Assembly (NCBI GenBank): GCA_015056175.1
Contig: SVGT01000010.1
Coordinates: 1-52,849 of the forward strand
Length of the DNA stretch: 52,849 nucleotides
Source: Clostridiales bacterium
Lineage (GTDB): Bacteria > Bacillota > Clostridia > Christensenellales > Aristaeellaceae
Direction: 5' to 3'
A program made the translations under genes and the position numbers. Below, one piece after another: positions 6,904 to 14,652 of this stretch. Numbering within the stretch: position 1 is the stretch's first letter; each line of letters opens with the position of its first letter. The notes under the pieces are model-generated. The model was not told the DNA's origin. It was given only the letters and a program-made list of their open reading frames with translations, and searched no databases.

Positions 6904-8874
6904 ATGGCGCAGCAGTATAACGCAGGCAGCATCAAGGTGCTGGAGGGTCTGGACGCGGTCAGGATGCGTCCGGGCATGTATATCGGTTCCACGGGCAGCA
7001 GAGGTCTGCACCATTTGCTGTGGGAAATCGTGGATAACGCCATTGACGAGGCGCTGGGCGGCTTTGCCACGGAGGTGGCGGTGACGCTCCATAAGGACGG
7101 CTCTGCCTCCGTGTGGGATAACGGCCGCGGCATGCCGGTGGATCTCCACCCCGACCTTGGCATTCCGGGCGTGGAGGTCATCTTTACCCGTCTGCACGCA
7201 GGCGGCAAATTTGGCAACGATAACTATGCCTATTCCGGCGGTCTGCACGGCGTGGGCGCGGCGGTGGTCAACGCCCTGTCCTCCTGGCTGACGGTGGACA
7301 TTTTCCGGGACTGGACCCATTACGCCATGCGCTTTGAGTGCGTGGAGGACAAAAAAGAAAAAAAGCAGCTGGCAGGGCACCCTGTCACAACGCTGGACAA
7401 GATCGGCAATACCCGGAAGCGGGGCACGCTGATCCGCTTCCTGCCCGATCCCAACGTGTTTGAGGAAACCAAATTCCAGTTTGAAACGGTGCGCAACCGC
7501 ATCCGCGAACTGGCCTACCTCAACAAGGGGCTGAAGATCACCTTTGAGGATGAGCGTCAGGACAGCGAAAACCGCACCCATGAATATTGCTTTGGCGGCG
7601 GCATCAGCGACTATGTGCGCTATCTGAACCGGGATAAAACGCCGCTGCTTCCCACGGTGATCGAACTGGACGGCAAAAAGGACGACGTGGTGTGCTCCGT
7701 TGCCATCCAGTACACCGACGGCTTTAACGAAAGCGTGTTCTCCTTTGTCAACAACATCCCCACCGGCGAGGGCGGCACCCATGAGGCCGGCTTCCGCGCC
7801 GCCTGGACCCGGGTGTTTAACGAGTACGCCCGCAAGGTGGGCGCGCTGCGCGAAAAGGACAATAATCTTTCCGGCGAGGATTTCCGCGAGGGCATCACCG
7901 CCGTCATCACCACCATGGTCAAAAACCCCCAGTTTGAGGGCCAGACCAAAGGCCGCCTGGGCAACACCGAGGTGCGTCCTGCGGTGGAAAATATCATCAC
8001 CCAGCAATTGACGCTGTTCCTGGAGGATCTGAAAAACCAGGAGCTTGCGCAGAAGATCGTGGAAAAGGCGGTCAAATCCGCCCGCGTGCGCGAAGCCACC
8101 CGCAAGGCCAGGGACGTGGCCCGCGCGAAAAACGAACTGGAGGCCGCGCCGCTGGTGGGCAAGCTTTCCGCCTGCACGGGCCGCAAGGCGGTGGAAAACG
8201 AGCTGTTCATCGTGGAGGGCGATTCTGCAGGCGGCAGCGCCAAGCAGGGCCGCGACCGCAGATTCCAGGCCATTTTGCCTCTTCGCGGCAAGCCCCTCAA
8301 CGTGGAAAAGAAGCGCCTGGATCAGGTGCTGCTCAACGACGAATTCCGTTCCATCATTACGGCGCTTGGCACCTCCATCGGCGAGGATTTTGATATTTCG
8401 TCGCTCAAGTACCACAAGGTGATCATCCTGGCCGACGCCGACCAGGACGGCGCCCATATCCGCGCCATATTGCTCACCTTCTTCTACCGCTATATGCGCC
8501 AGCTGGTGGCAGACGGCCATGTGTACATCGGCATGCCGCCGCTCTACGCCGTCAAAAAGGCGGGCAGCATCCAGTACGCCTATGACGATAAGGAGCTCAA
8601 GAAGCTGACCCAGGGCCTGCGCGGCAACTACACCGTCCAGCGCTACAAGGGTCTTGGCGAAATGAACCCCGAGCAATTGTGGGAAACCACCATGGATCCC
8701 CGCAACCGCAAGCTCATGCAGGTGACCATCGAGGACGCCGTGCAGGAGGACAACATCATCACCGTGCTGATGGGCGATAAGGTGGAGCCCCGCCGCGAGT
8801 ACATCATCGAGCATGCGGAATTCAACAAGGAAGACCGCTTTGAGGGTACCGGCGAAGACCGGCAGGAAAAATAA
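6904..8874 (+). CDS. parE: Type IIA DNA topoisomerase subunit B (ParE/GyrB family, ParE-like)
   Basis: 656 residues. ATG 6904 follows AGGAG by 7 nt and is preferred over an in-frame ATG at 6868. The GHKL ATPase domain has DNAIDEAL (near residue 44), DNGRGMPVD and SGGLHGVGAAVVNALS; the TOPRIM domain has VEGDSAGGSAKQGRDR (about 435) and DADQDGAHIRAILLTFFYRYM (about 510). DGAHI followed by FFYRYM resembles Firmicute ParE more than GyrB, and the partner at 20778 lacks a GyrA box, so topoisomerase IV is favoured. It would relax and decatenate DNA with that A subunit. The A subunit is usually adjacent but here lies about 12 kb downstream, behind accessory genes. Family certain; ParE versus GyrB moderately sure. 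Confidence 0.92.
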   Translation: MAQQYNAGSIKVLEGLDAVRMRPGMYIGSTGSRGLHHLLWEIVDNAIDEALGGFATEVAVTLHKDGSASVWDNGRGMPVDLHPDLGIPGVEVIFTRLHAGGKFGNDNYAYSGGLHGVGAAVVNALSSWLTVDIFRDWTHYAMRFECVEDKKEKKQLAGHPVTTLDKIGNTRKRGTLIRFLPDPNVFEETKFQFETVRNRIRELAYLNKGLKITFEDERQDSENRTHEYCFGGGISDYVRYLNRDKTPLLPTVIELDGKKDDVVCSVAIQYTDGFNESVFSFVNNIPTGEGGTHEAGFRAAWTRVFNEYARKVGALREKDNNLSGEDFREGITAVITTMVKNPQFEGQTKGRLGNTEVRPAVENIITQQLTLFLEDLKNQELAQKIVEKAVKSARVREATRKARDVARAKNELEAAPLVGKLSACTGRKAVENELFIVEGDSAGGSAKQGRDRRFQAILPLRGKPLNVEKKRLDQVLLNDEFRSIITALGTSIGEDFDISSLKYHKVIILADADQDGAHIRAILLTFFYRYMRQLVADGHVYIGMPPLYAVKKAGSIQYAYDDKELKKLTQGLRGNYTVQRYKGLGEMNPEQLWETTMDPRNRKLMQVTIEDAVQEDNIITVLMGDKVEPRREYIIEHAEFNKEDRFEGTGEDRQEK

Positions 8875-8884
8875 CAAAACAAAA

Positions 8885-8915
8885 GACGCTCGCAGATGGC
8901 TGCGGGCGTCTTTTT
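8885..8915 (+). terminator. Intrinsic terminator after the topoisomerase B gene
   Basis: GACGCTCGCAG and CTGCGGGCGTC pair around an ATGG loop, followed by five T. Confidence 0.9.
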
Positions 8916-8926
8916 CATTTTAGCTG

Positions 8927-9853
8927 TTATATGGCGTCGGGCTGCCAGTGGGAAAGCTGCCTGAGCTTTTCGCATACTGCGGAATCCGCCTGGTACACCA
9001 TGGGGCTGTTTGCCAGCTTGCAGTAGGTAAGGGAGGTATCCGCATCCGTGCTGCCAATGTAGAGGGTCAAGAGCGTTTGACCTTCTTTGGATACGGTGAC
9101 GGTATGCCGCTGATCCTCGGACAGCCCCCACAGCGCCAGCGTTTTTTCGTCCGCGCGGACGGCGTACATCTGCGTCCACTCAAGGGAGGACAGGGCGTCA
9201 AGGAAGTTGGGTGCGGCGCTTTCCGTCATCACGGTACCGTCCTGAAGCGTCCAGACGCCGTCCTTTTTCACAGCGGTGAAGCTGCTGGTTTCGATCCGGT
9301 CGGCGGCGCTCAGATCGGGGATTTGATCCCATGCCGTCAGCTGGGTGAGGACGGGGGAAAAGATGGAAGACAGCGCCTTGGGCACGGCATAGACGGTGTC
9401 TGCGTCCGTACTCATGTGCAGATACACGCTGTCGCCAAAGGGCGTGACCGCGCCCATTGCGTATTCGCAGGCGGTGCCGTCGGTATATTGCACCTGCACG
9501 CGGAAGGATCTGTCCGTCACGCCGTAATCGGACAGCGCTGTTACGTTTTCCACCGTCTGCAGCGCGGGGAGGGCGCACAGCTCCTGCGCCATGGAGGAAA
9601 GCAGGGCTTGATTGACGGGAAGCTCCCTATCCAGCACGTTGATCCATGTGCCGTTTTGCTTTTCAAAGGCATAGTGCATGGATGCGCGGGACCAGGAGAG
9701 CGCCAGCACCTGATCCGCCGTTTTGTCCGTGACGGGCAGCGTTTTGCTCTGCCCGGCGCCGTCTTCCACGGCGCCGTTTTTCAAGTGGGCGAACAGGGTG
9801 AAAAGCAGCGCCGCAATGAGGGCAAGCGCCAGCAGTTTTACGATCTTTTTCAA
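8927..9853 (-). CDS. DUF4340 protein of Gld-like ABC exporter
   Basis: 308 residues from a TTG at 9853. AGGAGG lies 8 nt upstream and the start overlaps the preceding stop as TTGA, so an apparent longer frame reaching about 10111 is rejected. The N-terminus KKIVKLLALALIAALLFTLFAHL is one membrane anchor or signal; the remainder is extracellular with repeated DUF4340-like stretches (QVLALSWSRASMHYAFEKQNGTW, RIETSSFTAVKKDGVW). DUF4340 proteins routinely follow GldG-type proteins in uncharacterised ABC systems; their role is unknown. It is the last gene of a four-gene operon and its stop is 12 bp from the convergent topoisomerase terminator. Confidence 0.85.
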   Translation of the reverse strand: MKKIVKLLALALIAALLFTLFAHLKNGAVEDGAGQSKTLPVTDKTADQVLALSWSRASMHYAFEKQNGTWINVLDRELPVNQALLSSMAQELCALPALQTVENVTALSDYGVTDRSFRVQVQYTDGTACEYAMGAVTPFGDSVYLHMSTDADTVYAVPKALSSIFSPVLTQLTAWDQIPDLSAADRIETSSFTAVKKDGVWTLQDGTVMTESAAPNFLDALSSLEWTQMYAVRADEKTLALWGLSEDQRHTVTVSKEGQTLLTLYIGSTDADTSLTYCKLANSPMVYQADSAVCEKLRQLSHWQPDAI

Positions 9854-11268
9854 CGCCTCTTCCTCCTGATACACACAATTGCGCCAAGCGCCACAACACA
9901 AAGGGGAATGACACCGATGAGCAGCACGGTCACCGTGCCCTGTACCGAGGCCGGCACGCTGATCACGGAGCCCGTCACCGTCTTTGCGCGGATGGACAGC
10001 GTTTCCGCCTGATCGCACAGGAAGCTCAGGGCGTTCATGAACAGATTGTAGTTGCCGCCGGATACCATGGTATTGGCGCTGGAAATGAGGAACATGGAGG
10101 AGGGCACCCACAAAAGCGCGCCCTGGGATTTGGTGGCAAGGGCGCCCACGTTAAAGGGGCCGGTCACGTCCTGCTCCTCCTGGGAAAGGGTCTGGGTGTC
10201 CAGACCGTCCGCTTTGGCATAGGCCTTTTCGGAGGTGATGAGCAGCGGCTGCACGGAAGCGCCCGCGCCGTTTACGGGGGAAAGCAACTGGGCGATGGGC
10301 AAAAGCACGTACAGGCTGCTTTCATTCAGGGGAGCGGTGATCGCATGATTGCTCATGTAGGGCAGCAGGTAATAGGGATAGCGGCTCACATGGCGGCTGC
10401 TGTCGCCCTCCAGCACCATGCCCTCGCCTGCCGTCATGCCCATGAAGGAGGTGACGGACAGCAGGTTTTCCATGGCGCCTTGCTTGATGTAATCGGTGAG
10501 CAGGATCATGTTGCCGCCCTTTTCCAGATAGCGGATCAGCTTCTGCGCTTCCTCGGGGGAAATGTCCGACGCAGGCACGTTGATGATCAGGCAGGCGCAA
10601 TCCTGCGGCACGTCCTCCAGGGACAGCAGGGACAGCGTTTCAAGCTGCAGATTGTCGTTGCGGATCAGCGCCGTCACGTCGCTTTCCAGCGCCGCTTCGC
10701 CGTGGCCGGACAGGGCATACACCTTGGGCATTGCGGCGTTGCTCACGTAATGGATGGCGTTGGTCAGGGCGTTTTCGCCGTGAAAGGCAGTGGAGGAGGA
10801 AACCGTGCCGTCCTCCAAAGCATGCTGCTGGGTGACAAAAATGCGGTCGTAGCCAACCAGACGGTAGCGGCTGCCCGATACCGTCAGCACGGAGTTGGTA
10901 AACAGGGTATCAAGGTCAATATCGTAGGCGCTTAAGAAGGTGGGATCGCTGACCGGATCCACGCTGGATACGGTGATATGGGGGCTCAGCTCTTCGTACC
11001 GGGAAAGCAGGCGCAAAAGCACCTGGTTTTCGCTGCCCGAAGGGGCAAGCAGGTAAAGATGTACGTCCTGATCAAGTCCCTGTGCGATCTGCACAGTCTG
11101 CTGGGAAAGGGTGTACAGATCATCGCCCGTCAGGTCAAATTCCACTACCTGGGAGGGCAGTACGGATACCACCAGGTTGACAGCCACGATGATCGTGATC
11201 AGCAGCGCCAGCTTCCATGCGCTGTAGGCGCTCATTTTGAAGCGGCGGGAAAGGATCGGCTTTTTCAT
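9850..11268 (-). CDS. GldG-family ABC auxiliary protein
   Basis: 472 residues. ATG 11268 is used because GGAGGTGGGCGGA lies directly before it; an upstream in-frame GTG falls inside that ribosome binding site. The N-terminal membrane helix AWKLALLITIIVAVNLVVSVL (about residues 15-35) precedes the extracellular GldG/ABC_transp_aux domain (FDLTGDDLYTLSQQTVQI, VYALSGHGEAALESDV, LIINVPASDISPEEAQKLIRYL, GGNMILLTDY), and a C-terminal helix (VTVLLIGVIPLCVVALGAIVCI) is followed by basic residues. GldG-like proteins partner GldA/GldF ABC components; outside gliding bacteria the cargo is unknown. Start and stop overlap the neighbours by 4 nt. Confidence 0.88.
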   Translation of the reverse strand: MKKPILSRRFKMSAYSAWKLALLITIIVAVNLVVSVLPSQVVEFDLTGDDLYTLSQQTVQIAQGLDQDVHLYLLAPSGSENQVLLRLLSRYEELSPHITVSSVDPVSDPTFLSAYDIDLDTLFTNSVLTVSGSRYRLVGYDRIFVTQQHALEDGTVSSSTAFHGENALTNAIHYVSNAAMPKVYALSGHGEAALESDVTALIRNDNLQLETLSLLSLEDVPQDCACLIINVPASDISPEEAQKLIRYLEKGGNMILLTDYIKQGAMENLLSVTSFMGMTAGEGMVLEGDSSRHVSRYPYYLLPYMSNHAITAPLNESSLYVLLPIAQLLSPVNGAGASVQPLLITSEKAYAKADGLDTQTLSQEEQDVTGPFNVGALATKSQGALLWVPSSMFLISSANTMVSGGNYNLFMNALSFLCDQAETLSIRAKTVTGSVISVPASVQGTVTVLLIGVIPLCVVALGAIVCIRRKRR

Positions 11269-12131
11269 TCCGCCCACCTCCTTTTTTCCAGCGCCTGCAC
11301 GGTAAGCAGCAGAAATACCGCCGCAAAGGACAGGAAATACACCGCGTGGCGCAGATCAAACACGCCGTTGATGAAGGTGTAGAAGCGGTCAAAGAGCGAA
11401 AGGCTGCGCAGGATATTGGCAAAGAGCCCGTAGAACACCAGCGGCTCTGCCACATAGTACCAGTATACGGCGATGACGCCCAGCACGCACAGCACAAGAG
11501 AAGTGATTAGATTCCTGCACAGCAGGTACAAAAGGGCGCAAAGAACCGCAACGGCAATGCACAAAGCGATCAGGGACGCCCGGCTCATGGGGCTTAAGTA
11601 GGCAGCCAGATCGCCCGTCAGGTAGAGGATGAGCATGCAGATCAGCGTGATCACGGCGGAGGCCACCTGGTTTTCCGTCATGGCGGAAACGAACATGCCT
11701 ACCGACAAAAGCGCCGCGCCCAGCAGGAAAAAGGCGATCAATGCGCCGTAGGCGGTGGGCAGGTTCACCGTTCCCCACAGGGAAAGGAGCAGGGGATAGG
11801 CCGCCATCACAAGACAGGGGATGAGCAGCACGGTGCACAGCGCCAGATACTTGCCCAGCACCACCTGGGACATGCGCAGGGGCAGCGCGTAGAGCAATTG
11901 ATCCGTCTTCTGCTTTTTTTCCTCCGCCATGGTGCGCATGGTGAGCACGGGCACGGCGATCATGTAGATGAAGCTGACGGCGCTTAAGGCATATTCAAAG
12001 TTGGCGCTGTAGCCGCTCAGGTTGTATACCATCACGTACACGCCGGTGAAGAGCAGCAAAAACGCGGTGAACAAATACCCCGGCATGCCCTTGAAGCAGG
12101 CGGAGAGCTCCCGCTTGTATACGGCGATCAT
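11265..12131 (-). CDS. ABC-2 type permease, GldF-like
   Basis: 288 residues with about six membrane helices (LFTAFLLLFTGVYVMVY, FIYMIAVPVLTM, YLALCTVLLIPCLVMA, ALIAFFLLGAALLSVGMF, AVITLICMLILYLTG, LIALCIAVAVLCALLYLLC). The motif MRTMAEEKKQKTDQLLYALPL after the second helix is typical of ABC-2/GldF permeases. ATG 12131 overlaps the ATPase stop as ATGA, and its own stop overlaps the GldG start as ATGA. It forms the membrane pore of the exporter with the ATPase encoded upstream. Substrate unknown. Confidence 0.9.
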   Translation of the reverse strand: MIAVYKRELSACFKGMPGYLFTAFLLLFTGVYVMVYNLSGYSANFEYALSAVSFIYMIAVPVLTMRTMAEEKKQKTDQLLYALPLRMSQVVLGKYLALCTVLLIPCLVMAAYPLLLSLWGTVNLPTAYGALIAFFLLGAALLSVGMFVSAMTENQVASAVITLICMLILYLTGDLAAYLSPMSRASLIALCIAVAVLCALLYLLCRNLITSLVLCVLGVIAVYWYYVAEPLVFYGLFANILRSLSLFDRFYTFINGVFDLRHAVYFLSFAAVFLLLTVQALEKRRWAE

Positions 12132-13084
12132 TCGGTTTGCGCCTCCTTTTCATCCGGATTGGCGGTGAGGGTGAGGAACACGTCCTCAAGAGAAGCTTTT
12201 TCGGTGTGCATTTCAAGCAGCGAAAGACCGTTTGCGGCAAAAAGATCAAACACGCTTTTGCGGATATCGCAATCGCTCAGGGGCCGGAGGGTGATCTCCG
12301 TTTCTCCGTTTTCAAGCGTTGCGGTGCCGGCGATCCGGCAGTTTGGCAGCGTTTCAAGAAGCAGGAGGGCTTTGGCTGCATCGCCCGCCACGGTGAGATG
12401 CATTTTTTCATGTCCGCTGAGCAGGCGGGCAAGGTTTTCCGCCGTATCCACGGCAAGCAGACGGCCGCCTGAAATGATCAGCACCTTTTCGCACACGGAC
12501 TGTACTTCGCTTAAAATGTGGCTGGACAAAATGACGGTGTGGCTTTTGCCCAGCTCCCGGATCAATTCCCGGATCTCAATGATCTGCTTGGGGTCCAGTC
12601 CCACGGTGGGTTCGTCCAGAATGATGATCTCAGGATCCCCAAGCAATGCCTGAGCGATGCCCACGCGCTGACGGTAGCCCTTGGACAGATTGCGGATCAG
12701 CCTGTGCTGCATGGGGGTGACGCCTGTTTTTTCCATGGCGCTTTCAAGCTGCCGCCCCCGGTCCTTTTTGGGCACGTTCTTCGCTTCAAGCACGAAGAGG
12801 AGATATTCCCTGGGCGTCATGTCCATATACACCGGGGGGATCTCGGGCAGATAGCCGATGTGCCGCTTGGCTTTCATCGGCTCTTCCTCAATGTTGTGGC
12901 CTAGGATCATGACCTCGCCCGCCGTTGCGCTCAGGCACCCGGTGAGGATGTTCATGGTGGTGCTCTTGCCTGCGCCGTTGGGGCCCAGGAACCCGTAGAT
13001 CACGCCTTTTTCAATATGAAAGCTGATATCGCTGACGGCGGTATGATCGCCGTAGCGCTTGCTTAAATGACTGACACGGATCAA
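12128..13084 (-). CDS. ABC transporter ATP-binding protein, GldA-like
   Basis: 318 residues from TTG 13084, with AGGAG upstream; a longer frame without a ribosome binding site extends to 13174. IRVSHLSKRYGDHTAVSDISF opens the domain, Walker A is GPNGAGKST (near residue 38), the signature region is LSKGYRQRVGIAQAL and Walker B is IIILDEPTVGLDP. The C-terminal third (about 220-318) is the DUF4162-like tail of multidrug/GldA-type ATPases. It powers the permease and auxiliary proteins of this operon. A promoter with TATCAT and TTGCGA lies just upstream. Confidence 0.92.
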   Translation of the reverse strand: MIRVSHLSKRYGDHTAVSDISFHIEKGVIYGFLGPNGAGKSTTMNILTGCLSATAGEVMILGHNIEEEPMKAKRHIGYLPEIPPVYMDMTPREYLLFVLEAKNVPKKDRGRQLESAMEKTGVTPMQHRLIRNLSKGYRQRVGIAQALLGDPEIIILDEPTVGLDPKQIIEIRELIRELGKSHTVILSSHILSEVQSVCEKVLIISGGRLLAVDTAENLARLLSGHEKMHLTVAGDAAKALLLLETLPNCRIAGTATLENGETEITLRPLSDCDIRKSVFDLFAANGLSLLEMHTEKASLEDVFLTLTANPDEKEAQTE

Positions 13085-13125
13085 AATCTGTCTGCTCCTT
13101 TCGGATTTACTTCCTATAATGTTGT

Positions 13126-13154
13126 ATGATAGCGCGGTTTTTTGGTTTTCGCAA
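13126..13154 (-). promoter_or_regulatory. Promoter of the ABC exporter operon
   Basis: Minus strand TTGCGA (13154-13149), 17-bp spacer, TATCAT (13131-13126). Confidence 0.65.
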
Positions 13155-13260
13155 GTAAAACGGCCATCGTTCACGGTTTGTTTTCAAAATTTCCACGGAA
13201 CATGCTTTTTTTCCGCGGTGCAATCCCGTATAATAGAGGCTGTTGAAAGGAGGGAAGCAT

Positions 13261-13932
13261 GTGCGCTACCGCAATGAAATCAAGCATGTGATCTCCCCGG
13301 CGGACAAGGCGGCGCTGCTTGCGCGGCTCCGCGCCGTGATGAAACGGGACGCCCATGCAGGCCCGGACGGAAAATACCTGGTGCGCAGTCTGTACTTTGA
13401 CAATGTGTACGACCGGGCGCTGCGGGATAAACTGTCCGGCGTCAGCGAACGGGAAAAGTTCCGCCTCCGCTATTATAATGGCGATCCGTCGCTGATCCAC
13501 CTGGAAAAAAAGGTGAAAAAAGGCGGCCTTGGCTATAAAATCAGCGAAACCGTTACAAGGGACGAGGCGGACAGGATCATCCGCGGGGACGTCAACTGGA
13601 TGGCGTCCTCCGGGCGCGCGCTGCTGGTGGAATTGTACGCCCGGATGAAATCCGAGGGACTCCGGCCCAAAACGCTGGTGGATTACACCCGCACCCCCTT
13701 TGTGTACGCGCCCGGCAATGTGCGGGTGACCATTGATGAAAACATCCGCACCGGCCTTGCCTGCACGGATTTTCTCAATCCCCAATGCATCACCGTGCCT
13801 GCCACGCGGGATATTGTGCTGGAGGTCAAGTGGGATGAGTTTCTGCCCGCGCCCGTTAAAAGCGCCGTGCGGCTCAAAAGCGTACGCGCCACGGCCTTTT
13901 CCAAATATGCCGCCTGCAGGCGTTATGATTAA
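13261..13932 (+). CDS. VTC-domain (polyphosphate polymerase-like) protein
   Basis: 223 residues from GTG 13261, 7 nt after GGAGG; an upstream in-frame TTG at 13243 would include the ribosome binding site. Motifs of the VTC tunnel-fold family are present: RYRNEIKHVIS at the start, VRSLYFDN, REKFRLRYYNG, LEKKVKKGG, and a late VLEVKWDEFLP. These Arg/Lys/Glu strands line the phosphate-binding tunnel in yeast Vtc4. In Bacillota such proteins typically sit with DUF4956 and CotH genes, exactly as here; whether they make polyphosphate is untested. TATAAT at 13229-13234 is a likely -10 box with a weak -35. Confidence 0.88.
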   Translation: MRYRNEIKHVISPADKAALLARLRAVMKRDAHAGPDGKYLVRSLYFDNVYDRALRDKLSGVSEREKFRLRYYNGDPSLIHLEKKVKKGGLGYKISETVTRDEADRIIRGDVNWMASSGRALLVELYARMKSEGLRPKTLVDYTRTPFVYAPGNVRVTIDENIRTGLACTDFLNPQCITVPATRDIVLEVKWDEFLPAPVKSAVRLKSVRATAFSKYAACRRYD

Positions 13933-13962
13933 GACAAATTTCGTGAAGGAGTGCATGTTCCC

Positions 13963-14637
13963 ATGACCAATTTTTCCGATATCTTCAAGTCCGGCTTTCT
14001 GGATAACGTAAACAGCGTGGGCCTTGCCGATATGGCGCTGGTGCTGGTGCTGGCTTTTGCCCTGGGTCTGTTCATTTTCTTTGTGTACAAAAAGACCTAT
14101 GCCGGCGTCATGTATTCCGCCCAGTTCGGCGGCACCTTGATCGCCATGACGCTGATCACCTCCATGGTGATCCTGGCCGTTACCTCCAACGTGGTTCTGT
14201 CTTTGGGCATGGTGGGCGCCTTGTCCATCGTCCGCTTCCGCACGGCCATCAAGGAGCCCATGGACATCGCCTTCCTCTTCTGGGCCATTGCGGCGGGCAT
14301 CGTGCTGGCAGCCGGCATGATCCCCCTGGCGGTGGTGGGGAGCCTGGTGATCGGCCTGTTCATGCTTCTGTTCATGACCCACAAGAGCGCCATGCACCCC
14401 TACATCTGCGTGGTGACGGTGCGCGACCATCAGGCGGAAAAAATGGCGGAGGAATACATCCGCAAGCACGTGAGCCGCATGATCATCAAGAGCAAGACGG
14501 CGGAAAACGGACAGATCGAACTGAACTGGGAGCTGCGCCTCAAAAATGAGGATACCGGTTTTGTCACCGAGCTTTCCGGCATGGAGGGCGTGCACAGCGC
14601 CGTGCTGGTCAGCTACAACGGCGATTATCTGAGCTGA
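13963..14637 (+). CDS. DUF4956 membrane protein
   Basis: 224 residues. ATG 13963 is preferred; the in-frame GTG at 13951 lies against the GAAGGAG ribosome binding site. Four membrane helices occupy the first 130 residues (MALVLVLAFALGLFIFFVY, GGTLIAMTLITSMVILAVT, ALSIVRFRTAIKEP region, FLFWAIAAGIVLAAGMIPLAVVGSLVIG). VVLSLGMVGALSIVRFRTAIKEPMD is the characteristic DUF4956 block. A cytosolic C-terminal domain of about 90 residues follows. It lies between the VTC and CotH genes, and the three probably form one membrane complex. Function unknown. Confidence 0.88.
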   Translation: MTNFSDIFKSGFLDNVNSVGLADMALVLVLAFALGLFIFFVYKKTYAGVMYSAQFGGTLIAMTLITSMVILAVTSNVVLSLGMVGALSIVRFRTAIKEPMDIAFLFWAIAAGIVLAAGMIPLAVVGSLVIGLFMLLFMTHKSAMHPYICVVTVRDHQAEKMAEEYIRKHVSRMIIKSKTAENGQIELNWELRLKNEDTGFVTELSGMEGVHSAVLVSYNGDYLS

Positions 14638-14652
14638 GAAAGGGCCAAAAAT

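Noticed and set aside
9854-10111. N-terminal extension of the DUF4340 gene
   Set aside because: It overlaps the GldG-like gene in another frame; the TTG at 9853 with AGGAGG and a 4-nt overlap is the real start.
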